A stretch of 64,000 nt of DNA from Pseudomonas gessardii (GTDB lineage Bacteria; Pseudomonadota; Gammaproteobacteria; Pseudomonadales; Pseudomonadaceae): the NCBI RefSeq assembly GCF_001983165.1, contig NZ_MNPU01000030.1, positions 1-64,000 on the forward strand. The letters run 5' to 3'. This document shows positions 45,186-52,821 of the stretch, piece by piece; positions within the stretch are counted from its first letter, which is position 1, and each line of letters opens with the position of its first letter. Both the position numbers and the translations under genes were made by a program. Under the pieces are notes generated by a model, which was not told the origin of the DNA, made no database searches, and saw only the letters and a list, made by a program, of their open reading frames with translations.

Positions 45186-45215
45186 GGCACGCCAGCGTGC
45201 CTGCAACATCACGTA

Positions 45216-45239
45216 TAAATTTTATGCAACAGCGCTCGT
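45216..45239 (+). promoter_or_regulatory. PvdS-type promoter without an assigned intact gene
   Basis: TAAAT at 45216-45220 is followed after exactly 16 bases by CGT at 45237-45239, a full match to the iron-starvation box. It points away from pvdG, toward 45249 and beyond, where there is no intact gene, only a 16-codon ORF and the end of a cupin_8 gene. It is therefore a remnant promoter, or the promoter of a small peptide or RNA. Confidence 0.6.
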
Positions 45240-45279
45240 TCCCTTGCTCAGGCCCATCGCCAATACAAGAGGGATCGCC

Positions 45280-45330
45280 GTGGATTTGCAGAGCATTCTG
45301 ACCCAGCTGTTCGCCAATGCCGGCGCCTGA
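45280..45330 (+). CDS. Tiny ORF behind the unassigned PvdS promoter (unknown)
   Basis: A GTG at 45280 with AGAGGGA five bases upstream opens a 16-codon frame (MDLQSILTQLFANAGA) ending in TGA at 45328-45330. It lies about 40 bases after the CGT of a PvdS-type box. I do not recognise it. It may be a real small peptide, or the 5' end of a gene whose middle is lost and whose 3' end survives at 45422-45541. The call rests on position and ribosome-binding site only. Confidence 0.3.
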   Translation: MDLQSILTQLFANAGA

Positions 45331-45421
45331 AGATCAGCGGCAATATGGGTCGACAAGAACAAGCGCTACCCAACGCCGCCGCGCTTGAGCGAACGAATTC
45401 CAGCCTGCCTGCCACCCCTGA

Positions 45422-45541
45422 ATACCGTGGAGCGGCGGCCGCGAGGTGACGTTCCTGCCCGAAGGCTGGTTCCATCAGGTGGAGTCAGTCTCCACCTCGC
45501 TGTCGGTGAATTTCTGGGTCAACTCCGGGCGCGGCGGGTAA
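45422..45541 (+). pseudogene. C-terminal remnant of a cupin_8 (JmjC-like) gene
   Basis: The plus-strand frame ending in TAA at 45539-45541 encodes a peptide containing REVTFLPEGWFHQVESV and then STSLSVNFWVNS. This is the signature end of cupin_8/JmjC-like Fe(II)/2-oxoglutarate enzymes (pattern PxGWxHxVxxxxxSxSVNFW, with the distal metal His). The frame is closed by stops at 45419 and earlier, and no in-frame start exists, so only about 39 codons of what is normally a 250-350 residue protein remain. It lies between pvdP and pvdG, downstream of an otherwise unassigned PvdS promoter, which suggests a lost iron-regulated gene. The stop lies 14 bases from the end of the converging pvdP. Confidence 0.7.
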
Positions 45542-45555
45542 CACCCGCCCCCACA

Positions 45556-47187
45556 TCAGCCCCCTGGCGCCTTTGCAACCTTCAAATGCCGCGCATACCA
45601 GGGGCGCCGGGGCACCTTGCGAAACAACTGGGTGAGCTGCTCGTCATCCGCACTAAACGTGATGCGCAGCGCCAGCTTCATGGTCTCTGGATCCATCTCC
45701 ACCGACCGACCCATCTGCAACCCCGGCGTGGTACTGCAACCGTGGGTCACCGGGCCCAGCCAGGGATCCGCCACCTCCACCCAGCGCCCAGGCGCGAACC
45801 AAGGCACGCCATTGACTTCAAGGCGGCTGACGGTACCGGGATGAAAACGCTCGTGCGCCCGAAACCAGTCCTCGATACGGTCGTCGATCCAGCCATGGAA
45901 ATACCAGAACACCGGGTTCACATGGGAGGAAAACGGATCGCCGAGAAAGTCATTCTGCGCCCCATACCAACGCCCGGCGAAGTCTGCCGGGTCGCGGGCA
46001 AATGGCACCGGGGCGCCATTGGATGGGTCCCGTGGCACCGAGGCCCAACGCATGTGCAGCCAATCATGCAGGCCCAACTCAACTTCCGAACCAAACTGCC
46101 CCAGGGTGAGCTTGGCCAGATAGCGCGGATCGCGATACTGCGACTCCCAGACCTGGAAATTGCTGTGGTAGGTCTCGCTGGCCTTGATATCGCTGACCCA
46201 TTGCGTGTAATCGCTGTCACCGCTGGCCAGCCAGGTGGGCGGCAGGGCAAAGCCATCGTGGTTGTCGAAGTAACGGGCAAACCCCTGGCGATCACGCTCA
46301 AGCTCCGGCTGCGGCGCGGGGAAACGCGACCAGGACGGCAAATCCTGCATCGAGCGCGCCGTACCCAGCATGTGCCGATGCATGAAAAAGAAGTCGATCC
46401 CCGAGCCGTTGCGGTCTTTGCGCGGGCCGCGGGCATCGCGCTCCTGATCCCGTGGCCCGGGCTGCCAGCCAATCCCGCGCAAGGCGTCGCGCTTGTCTTC
46501 GGCGAGCTTGTGCCACTGATCGCGAGAGGCGTGCCACAGCTGGTGGAACAGGCGATGCTCAGGCGCGATCAGCCAGGCCAGCAAGGTCTGATTCAAGCCA
46601 ATACGCTCCCGGGCCTCGGGAAACAGGTGTTTGGTGGCAACAAAACGGCTGTCCAGCTCGGGGAGCGCCAAAGGCCGGTCCAGGCGCAGGATTTGCCCGC
46701 TGAGGGTGCCGCTGCCGGCATTGCCGAAATCCGCCCAGACTTCATCCAGCATCATTTTGAGTTCATACACCGGCGCACCACCCGGCGACTCACGGTCGAT
46801 CAGGCGCCAATACAGCTCAGCCCCCTCGCCCGGCACCAAGTCCCCCATCACCTGATAACGCGGCTCAGCATCGGCACGCAGTTGTTCGCCAGTATCCAGG
46901 TAGCCACGCAAGCCGCGCCCGCGCGGAGCAATATCCAAAAACAACTCCAGCCCCTCACGTGGCAGACCGTGGAGCCCGCCATCACGCCCTTCCAAGCGCA
47001 GGCTCCAGACACCTCGCAGGGAATCGGCCAGGCGCTGGCCGGCCGTATCGGCGAGGTCAACCGTCGCTTCTTCCGGCGTGACCGGGAATTCTTCACGCGT
47101 CAACTCGCGATGGGCATAAAAGGCTGCGGGCACTGCGGCGCCCGTCAGCGCCAGGCCTGCGATGAACCCTCGTCGAGAAATCGTCAT
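45556..47187 (-). CDS. pvdP: PvdP, periplasmic tyrosinase of pyoverdine chromophore maturation
   Basis: This 543-residue protein starts with a twin-arginine signal (TISRRGFIAGLALTGAAVPA) and matches PvdP in length and architecture. The N-terminal half is a beta-rich domain. The C-terminal tyrosinase domain has the His-rich copper motifs HRLFHQLWHASRDQW, FFMHRHM, LGLHDWLHMRW and HVNPVFWYFHGWIDD. PvdP oxidises the Tyr-derived ring of ferribactin in the periplasm, the step that begins closure of the fluorescent chromophore. The ATG at 47187 is chosen because it opens the Tat signal; the same frame extends upstream only as a shadow of pvdM. It is transcribed from its own PvdS box, divergent from pvdM. 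Confidence 0.95.
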   Translation of the reverse strand: MTISRRGFIAGLALTGAAVPAAFYAHRELTREEFPVTPEEATVDLADTAGQRLADSLRGVWSLRLEGRDGGLHGLPREGLELFLDIAPRGRGLRGYLDTGEQLRADAEPRYQVMGDLVPGEGAELYWRLIDRESPGGAPVYELKMMLDEVWADFGNAGSGTLSGQILRLDRPLALPELDSRFVATKHLFPEARERIGLNQTLLAWLIAPEHRLFHQLWHASRDQWHKLAEDKRDALRGIGWQPGPRDQERDARGPRKDRNGSGIDFFFMHRHMLGTARSMQDLPSWSRFPAPQPELERDRQGFARYFDNHDGFALPPTWLASGDSDYTQWVSDIKASETYHSNFQVWESQYRDPRYLAKLTLGQFGSEVELGLHDWLHMRWASVPRDPSNGAPVPFARDPADFAGRWYGAQNDFLGDPFSSHVNPVFWYFHGWIDDRIEDWFRAHERFHPGTVSRLEVNGVPWFAPGRWVEVADPWLGPVTHGCSTTPGLQMGRSVEMDPETMKLALRITFSADDEQLTQLFRKVPRRPWYARHLKVAKAPGG

Positions 47188-47260
47188 GTTCCTACCTGTA
47201 TTGTCCCGCCTGGTTTGCCCGGCCGGAATCAGCCATGGAGCAGGCTTTATCCAAGCTAGA

Positions 47261-47285
47261 ACGTTTGTTGCCACAGGAAATTTAC
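47261..47285 (-). promoter_or_regulatory. PvdS-type promoter of pvdP
   Basis: On the minus strand GTAAAT (47285-47280) is followed after 16 bases by CGT (47263-47261), a perfect match to (G/C)TAAAT-N16-CGT. It lies 73 bases before the pvdP ATG. It sits back to back with the pvdM box, 17 bases away. Confidence 0.8.
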
Positions 47286-47302
47286 CGCCACGGGCGTGCG
47301 GC

Positions 47303-47327
47303 CTAAATTTCCCTTTCCATCGCTCGT
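47303..47327 (+). promoter_or_regulatory. PvdS-type promoter of pvdMNO
   Basis: CTAAAT at 47303-47308 is followed after 16 bases by CGT at 47325-47327, a perfect match to the iron-starvation box, about 55 bases before the pvdM start. With the pvdP box it forms a compact divergent pair. Confidence 0.8.
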
Positions 47328-47382
47328 TCTTCCCAGATAGCAAAGGCCCTTGCGCCTGCACTTCGACGGCGAACCAACTGAG

Positions 47383-48738
47383 ATGGCAATGACAAAACCA
47401 CGTTCGAGAAAGGCTCTTTACATCGGCCTGCCGCTGGCCTTGGCCATTGGCGCCGGGGCCGGTTTTCTGGCCTGGGACCATTGGTTCAAGGGCAACGCCG
47501 GCTACCCGCTGGAGGTGATCAAGCAAGCCAATGAAATGCAGGATCGCTTGCTGTCCTTCGACAGTCACATCTCGCTGCCGCTGAATTTCGGCACCCACAA
47601 TCATGAAGCCGACAAAGACGGCGACGGCCAGTTCGATCTGGTCAAGGCCAACCGTGGGCGCCTGTCCGGGGCCGCCCTGACGATCTTCGGCTGGCCCGAG
47701 ATGTGGAACGGCGACAATGCCCCCCATCGCCCCACCGCCGGGTTTGTCGAAGAAGCACGCAACCAGCAGGAGGTGCGCTACAAAATCATTTCCGGGATGG
47801 TCCGCGACTTTCCCAATCAAGTGGCCATTGCCTACACCCCAGACGACTTCCGACGCCTGCATGGCGAAGGCAAGTTCGCGATTTTTATCAGCATGCTCAA
47901 TGCCTACCCACTGGGTAACGACCTCAACCTGTTGGACATGTGGGCCGCACGCGGCATGCGCATGTTCGGCTTCAGCTACATCGGCAATAACAGCTGGGCC
48001 GACTCCTCGCGCCCGCTGCCCTTTTTCAACGACTCCCCCGACGCCCTCAATGGCCTGTCGGACATCGGCCAACAGGCCGTGCATCGCCTCAATGACCTGG
48101 GGGTGATCATCGACGTTTCGCAGATGTCGACCCAGGCCCTGGAACAGGTCGCGCAACTGAGCCGCACGCCGATGGTGGCCTCGCACTCGGCGCCTCGCGC
48201 CTCGGTGGATATCCCGCGCAACCTTACCGATAAAGAGATGCAACTGATCAAGAACAGCGGCGGCGTGGTCCAGGTCGTCGGGTTCTCCCAATACCTGCGC
48301 CCACTGACCCAGCCCACCCAGGACAAGCTCAATCGCCTGCGCGCGCGTTTCGACCTGCCGCCGCTGCCGAACCTGGCCATGGCGCTGATGCCGGGCGACC
48401 CGATTATCTCCGCCTGGCCTGAACAGAAGTTTGGCCAATACGCCAGCGGCCTGTATTCGATCCTTGAAGAAGAGCCCAAGGCCAGCCTCAAAGACTACGG
48501 CGACGCCATCGACTACACCGTGCGCAAGATCGGCATCGACCATGTTGGCATTGCCTCTGACTTCAACGAAGGGGGCGGTGTGCAAGGTTGGAACAATGTC
48601 AGCGAGATTCGTAACGTGACCGCCGAGCTGATTACCCGCGGCTACTCCGAGGCGGACATCGCCAAACTGTGGGGCGGCAACTTCCTGCGGGTCTGGGACC
48701 AGGTGCAAAAAGCCGCCACACCGGTGGCCGACCGCTGA
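47383..48738 (+). CDS. pvdM: PvdM, periplasmic renal-dipeptidase-like maturation protein
   Basis: This protein of about 451 residues belongs to the membrane dipeptidase (M19) family. An N-terminal membrane helix (ALYIGLPLALAIGAGAGFLA) anchors or exports it. The family core is visible as FDSHISLPLNF (where active dipeptidases usually carry a metal-binding HxD), VIIDVSQMS, VASHSAPRA and IGIDHVGIASDFN. PvdM is needed in the periplasm for oxidation of ferribactin together with PvdP. Two starts are possible, ATG at 47383 or ATG at 47389 (GAG six bases upstream of the latter); the ORF also extends to 47350. It heads the pvdM-pvdN-pvdO operon, with 35 bases to pvdN. Confidence 0.92.
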   Translation: MAMTKPRSRKALYIGLPLALAIGAGAGFLAWDHWFKGNAGYPLEVIKQANEMQDRLLSFDSHISLPLNFGTHNHEADKDGDGQFDLVKANRGRLSGAALTIFGWPEMWNGDNAPHRPTAGFVEEARNQQEVRYKIISGMVRDFPNQVAIAYTPDDFRRLHGEGKFAIFISMLNAYPLGNDLNLLDMWAARGMRMFGFSYIGNNSWADSSRPLPFFNDSPDALNGLSDIGQQAVHRLNDLGVIIDVSQMSTQALEQVAQLSRTPMVASHSAPRASVDIPRNLTDKEMQLIKNSGGVVQVVGFSQYLRPLTQPTQDKLNRLRARFDLPPLPNLAMALMPGDPIISAWPEQKFGQYASGLYSILEEEPKASLKDYGDAIDYTVRKIGIDHVGIASDFNEGGGVQGWNNVSEIRNVTAELITRGYSEADIAKLWGGNFLRVWDQVQKAATPVADR

Positions 48739-48773
48739 TTGCCTTTGCCTTTTGCCGACAAGTGAACCTACCT

Positions 48774-50057
48774 ATGACTGATCGCCGTACGTTTCTCAAA
48801 CAGGCCGGGATACTCGCCGCAGGCCTGCCCCTGGGCGCAGCCGTCCTGAACCGGCACGCATTGGCGAACGCTTCACCCCCCGTGCCCGAGGAAAAATGGG
48901 CGCAACTGCGCCAGTTGTTCACCCAGGACCCTGACTACATCCACTTCTCCAATTTCCTGGTCACCTCCCACCCCAAGCCCGTCCGCGATGCGATCGAGCG
49001 GTACCGCGCGCAGATCGACCGCAACCCCGGCCTGGCCATGGACTGGGACTTGCAGGAAACCTGGAAACGCGAAGCCGAGGTCCGTGACTGGGCTGGCCGT
49101 TACCTGCAAGCCAAACCGGGGCAGATTGCCTTGACCGGCAGCACCACCGAAGGCCTGGCGATGATCTACGGCGGCATTCATGTGCGCCCGGATCAAGAGA
49201 TTCTGACCACGGTCCACGAGCATTACTCCACCGAATTCACCCTCGACTACCGGGTCAAGAAGCAAGGCACCCAAGTCCGCAAGATCAAGCTGTTCAAGGA
49301 CGCCCATCGGGTTTCGGTGGATGAAGTGCTCAGCGCCATCAACCGTAATATCCGCCCCAATACCCGGGTCCTGGGCATGACCTGGGTGCAATCGGGCAGC
49401 GGCGTGAAACTGCCCATCGGCGAAATCGGCAAGCTGGTGGAGGCACTCAACCGCAACCGCGACGAGCAAGACCGCATCCTCTATGTGGTCGATGGTGTAC
49501 ACGGCTTTGGCGTGGAAGACCTCAGCTTCCCACAGATGCACTGCGACTTCTTTATCGCCGGCACCCACAAATGGATGTTCGGACCACGGGGCACCGGGAT
49601 CATCTGCGCCCGCTCCGAAGTGCTCAAGGACGTCACCCCGACGGTGCCGACCTTCTCCGAAGACACCAACTTTGCCACCACCATGTCACCGGGCGGCTAC
49701 CACGCCTTTGAACATCGCTGGGCCTTGAGCGAGGCGTTCAAGCTGCACCTGCAACTGGGCAAAGCCGACGTGCAGGCCCGTATCCACGGGCTCAACCGTT
49801 ATCTGAAGGAGCGCCTGCTGGCCCATTCGCAGATCGAACTGGTGACCCCCACCAGCCCCGAGCTTTCGGCTGGTTTCACCTTCTTCCGGGTCAAGGACCA
49901 AAGCAGTGACAAAGTGGCGGCCTACCTCATGGAAAACCGTGTGGTCAGCGACGCGGTGCACCGCGACGCCGGTCCGGTGATCCGCACCGCCCCGGGATTG
50001 CTCAATACCGAGGCCGAAGTCGATCGCTTTATGACCCTGCTTGGCAAAAAACTCTGA
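48774..50057 (+). CDS. pvdN: PvdN, PLP-dependent enzyme modifying the pyoverdine side chain
   Basis: This 427-residue fold-type I PLP enzyme of the class V aminotransferase family has a twin-arginine signal (TDRRTFLKQAGILAAGLPL), so it acts in the periplasm. The PLP Lys lies in FIAGTHKWMFGPRGTG, the phosphate-binding region includes LTGSTTEGLAMIYGG, and the cofactor Asp is in YVVDGVHGFG. PvdN converts the glutamate side chain on the chromophore to succinamide. The ATG at 48774 opens the Tat signal; the longer frame from 48669 overlaps pvdM. It is the middle gene of pvdMNO, with 40 bases to pvdO. Confidence 0.95.
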   Translation: MTDRRTFLKQAGILAAGLPLGAAVLNRHALANASPPVPEEKWAQLRQLFTQDPDYIHFSNFLVTSHPKPVRDAIERYRAQIDRNPGLAMDWDLQETWKREAEVRDWAGRYLQAKPGQIALTGSTTEGLAMIYGGIHVRPDQEILTTVHEHYSTEFTLDYRVKKQGTQVRKIKLFKDAHRVSVDEVLSAINRNIRPNTRVLGMTWVQSGSGVKLPIGEIGKLVEALNRNRDEQDRILYVVDGVHGFGVEDLSFPQMHCDFFIAGTHKWMFGPRGTGIICARSEVLKDVTPTVPTFSEDTNFATTMSPGGYHAFEHRWALSEAFKLHLQLGKADVQARIHGLNRYLKERLLAHSQIELVTPTSPELSAGFTFFRVKDQSSDKVAAYLMENRVVSDAVHRDAGPVIRTAPGLLNTEAEVDRFMTLLGKKL

Positions 50058-50097
50058 GGCCGCCCTTGAGTGCCGATTTTTCCTATGGAGACGACTG

Positions 50098-50985
50098 ATG
50101 ACTTGCACGCCCACCCCTTCGACGCGCCCCCTCAAGACCCTGGCGGCCCTGGCCACCGCCCTCTGTTTGCTGCCAGGCCTGGCCGCAGCCGCCACCACCG
50201 CGCAGCAGCCAGGCAAGGTCTTCAAGGACTGCAAGGACTGCCCGGAAATGGTTGTGTTGCCGGCCGGCACCTTCACCATGGGCACCCCGGACGATGAAAT
50301 CGGCCACGAGCCTGACGAAAGCCCGCAGCACCCAGTGACCTTTGCCAAACCCTTTGCCATCAGCCGTTTCCAGGTACTGGCCGGTGAGTTCAAGGCCTAC
50401 CAGAGTGAAACCGGCGCCCGCCTCAATGACTTCGATGTACGCCCCGGTCGCCGCTGCACCAACGGCAAGCCGAGCTACCCCCAGCAATCACAACAACCGG
50501 CTGTGTGCATGAACCTGGCCGAAGCCCAGGCTTATATTGCCTGGCTGTCGAACAAGACCGGCAAGCAGTACCGCCTGGTCAGCGAAGCCGTACGCGAGTA
50601 CGCCGCCCGTGGTGGTAACCCAGGCCCGTTCCCGTTCCCCTTCGATGAAGGCACGCAGTATCAGATCTCCAAGCACGCCAACACCTACGGCCCGACCGAT
50701 GGCTATACCTACACAAACCCGGCCAAGGCCTTTACCCCCAATGCCTTTGGTGTTTACAACATGCACGGCAACGTCTCCGAATGGGTTGCCGATTGCTATC
50801 ACCCCAACTACGTCGGCGCCCCGGCTGACGGCAGTGCCTGGGTCGAGAAAAGCTGTGAGCTGCAAAGCATCCGTGGCAATGACTACCTCGAAGCCCCCGT
50901 CTTCTCGCGCTCCGGCAACCGCAACAACATGTACCCCAACGAGAGCGGCGACTGGCTGGGCTTTCGCGTAGAACGCGACCTTTGA
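50098..50985 (+). CDS. pvdO: PvdO, FGE/sulfatase-modifying-factor-like maturation enzyme
   Basis: This 295-residue protein has a Sec-type signal peptide (about residues 12-37, LKTLAALATALCLLPGLAAA) and a formylglycine-generating-enzyme (SUMF1) fold: CPEMVVLPAGTFTMGTPDDE at the start, EPDESPQHPVTFAKPFAISR, then NMHGNVSEWVADC and the closing GFRVERDL. PvdO acts in the periplasm in the last oxidation that completes the fluorophore. The ATG at 50098 has GGAGA seven bases upstream; the longer frame from TTG 50041 runs inside pvdN and is rejected. It is the last gene of the operon, followed by a terminator hairpin. Confidence 0.94.
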   Translation: MTCTPTPSTRPLKTLAALATALCLLPGLAAAATTAQQPGKVFKDCKDCPEMVVLPAGTFTMGTPDDEIGHEPDESPQHPVTFAKPFAISRFQVLAGEFKAYQSETGARLNDFDVRPGRRCTNGKPSYPQQSQQPAVCMNLAEAQAYIAWLSNKTGKQYRLVSEAVREYAARGGNPGPFPFPFDEGTQYQISKHANTYGPTDGYTYTNPAKAFTPNAFGVYNMHGNVSEWVADCYHPNYVGAPADGSAWVEKSCELQSIRGNDYLEAPVFSRSGNRNNMYPNESGDWLGFRVERDL

Positions 50986-50995
50986 TCCTGCCACC

Positions 50996-51020
50996 GGACC
51001 GCAACCCGTTGCGGTCCTTT
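50996..51020 (+). terminator. Rho-independent terminator after pvdO
   Basis: GGACCGCAAC at 50996-51005 pairs perfectly with GTTGCGGTCC at 51008-51017 and is followed by TTT. The last T of this run is the first base of the TAAAT element of the pvdE promoter, so terminator and promoter abut. Confidence 0.75.
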
Positions 51021-51043
51021 AAATAAACCGCCAGGCCATTCGT
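51020..51043 (+). promoter_or_regulatory. PvdS-type promoter of pvdE-fpvA
   Basis: TAAAT at 51020-51024 is followed after 16 bases by CGT at 51041-51043, 46 bases before the pvdE ATG. Because no PvdS box is visible directly before fpvA, it probably serves both genes. Confidence 0.75.
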
Positions 51044-51089
51044 TTTGGTTATTAGCGGCCCTTTTTTCTTCTCCTGGCAGGAAACTTCC

Positions 51090-52739
51090 ATGAACAAGCC
51101 AACACGCGGGGCAATCAAAGAATTGCTCGCCCTGCTCAAGCCCTTCCGCCTGATCGTCTGTGTCTCCATCGTGCTCGGCATGATCGGGGGCCTGAGCGTG
51201 ACCGTGTTGCTGGCCACTATCAACAATGCCCTGCACGCCCCAGAAGGCCTGACCCAGACCGTCATCGCCGTGTTCGCCGGCCTATGCCTGCTGGCCCTGG
51301 CCAGTTCAATCCTCTCGGACATCGGTACCAATTATGTAGGCCAGCACATCATTGCCCGGTTGCGTAAAGAGCTGGGAGAAAAGGTCTTGTCGACCCCCAT
51401 CGAGCAGATTGAGCGCTATCGCACGCACCGCCTGATTCCGGTACTGACCCATGACGTCGACACCATCAGCGACTTTGCCTTTGCCTTCGCCCCACTGGCG
51501 ATTTCCCTGACGGTGATCCTCGGTTGCCTGGGTTACCTGGCGATGTTGTCGTGGCCGATGTTCCTGATGATCCTGGTGGCGATCGGCATCGGCAGTGTGG
51601 TCCAGTCGATTGCCCGGGCCCGCGGTATCAAGGGCTTCATCGCCGCACGCGAAGCCGAAGACGAACTGCAGAAGCATTACAACGCGATTGCCGAAGGGGC
51701 CAAGGAACTGCGCATTCATCGTCCCCGCCGCCAGCGCATGTTCACCCTGGGCATCCAGCGTACCGCCGACGCCATTCGCGACACCCAGATCAGCTCGATC
51801 AACACCTTTATCATCGCCAAGAGCTTCGGCTCGATGCTGTTCTTCGTGGTCATCGGCCTGGCCTTGACCCTGCAATCGCAATGGCCAAGCGCCGATAAGA
51901 CGGTGATGAGCGGCTTTGTCCTGGTGCTGCTGTACATGAAAGGCCCGCTGGAACACCTGATCGGCACCTTGCCCATCATCAGCCGTGCACAGATCGCCTT
52001 CCGGCGTATCGCCGAACTGGGCGAGCAGTTCTCCTCACCCGAACCGCACTTGCTGCTCAGCGACACGGGCGCACCGGCCACGCCCGTGCAGACCCTGGAA
52101 CTGCACAATGTCAGCTACACCTTCCCGGCCGTCGAAGGCAGCGCGCCCTTCCGGCTGGGCCCGGTGAACCTGAAGATCAACCAGGGCGATATCACCTTTA
52201 TCGTCGGCGAGAATGGCTGTGGCAAAACCACCCTGATCAAGTTGCTGCTGGGGCTGTATGCCCCGCAACAGGGGGAGATCAACCTCAATGGCGCCGCGAT
52301 TGACGCGACCAACCGCGATGACTACCGGCAACTGTTCACCACGATTTTTGCCGACTATTACCTGTTCGATGACATTGTCCAAGGCGACCAACACATCCCG
52401 GACGACGCCAACCGTTACCTGGAACGCCTGGAAATCGCGCACAAGGTCAGCGTGCGCGACGGCAACTTCACCACCACCGATCTTTCCACCGGCCAGCGCA
52501 AACGCTTGGCGCTGGTCAACGCCTGGATGGAAGAGCGTCCGGTTCTGGTGTTCGACGAATGGGCGGCTGATCAGGACCCGACCTTCCGCCGGATTTTCTA
52601 CACCGAACTGCTGCCGGACCTCAAGCGCCTGGGCAAGACGATCATCGTGATCTCCCACGACGACCGTTATTTCGATATCGCCGACCAACTGGTGCGCATG
52701 GAGAGCGGCCGGGTGATGACTCAGGCGCAACCCGCCTGA
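51090..52739 (+). CDS. pvdE: PvdE, ABC exporter of the pyoverdine precursor
   Basis: This 549-residue half-transporter has six N-terminal membrane helices (first about residues 17-40, RLIVCVSIVLGMIGGLSVTV) and a C-terminal ATPase with Walker A GENGCGKTTL, signature LSTGQRKRLALV, and Walker B RPVLVFDEW. It belongs to the cyclic-peptide/SyrD-PvdE exporter family and is thought to move acylated ferribactin from cytoplasm to periplasm for maturation. The ATG at 51090 follows CAGGAAAC; the frame from 51045 is too long at the N-terminus. The fpvA gene starts 82 bases downstream on the same strand with no terminator seen between them. Confidence 0.95.
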   Translation: MNKPTRGAIKELLALLKPFRLIVCVSIVLGMIGGLSVTVLLATINNALHAPEGLTQTVIAVFAGLCLLALASSILSDIGTNYVGQHIIARLRKELGEKVLSTPIEQIERYRTHRLIPVLTHDVDTISDFAFAFAPLAISLTVILGCLGYLAMLSWPMFLMILVAIGIGSVVQSIARARGIKGFIAAREAEDELQKHYNAIAEGAKELRIHRPRRQRMFTLGIQRTADAIRDTQISSINTFIIAKSFGSMLFFVVIGLALTLQSQWPSADKTVMSGFVLVLLYMKGPLEHLIGTLPIISRAQIAFRRIAELGEQFSSPEPHLLLSDTGAPATPVQTLELHNVSYTFPAVEGSAPFRLGPVNLKINQGDITFIVGENGCGKTTLIKLLLGLYAPQQGEINLNGAAIDATNRDDYRQLFTTIFADYYLFDDIVQGDQHIPDDANRYLERLEIAHKVSVRDGNFTTTDLSTGQRKRLALVNAWMEERPVLVFDEWAADQDPTFRRIFYTELLPDLKRLGKTIIVISHDDRYFDIADQLVRMESGRVMTQAQPA

Positions 52740-52821
52740 CAGAACCTGTGTACGACTGACGATTTGCTTCACCCCACAACTAAAAAATAACTTTCTGCCT
52801 CTTACAGACCAGGTAAAACAA

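Noticed and set aside
44365..45330. A 321-codon plus-strand ORF opposite pvdG
   Set aside because: It is antisense to pvdG, which has clear catalytic motifs. Only its last 16 codons, behind a GTG and a ribosome-binding site, are kept as a possible tiny ORF.
47188..48708. Upstream extension of pvdP (ORF of 1050 codons in total)
   Set aside because: The extension is antisense to pvdM and lies before the Tat signal and promoter of pvdP.
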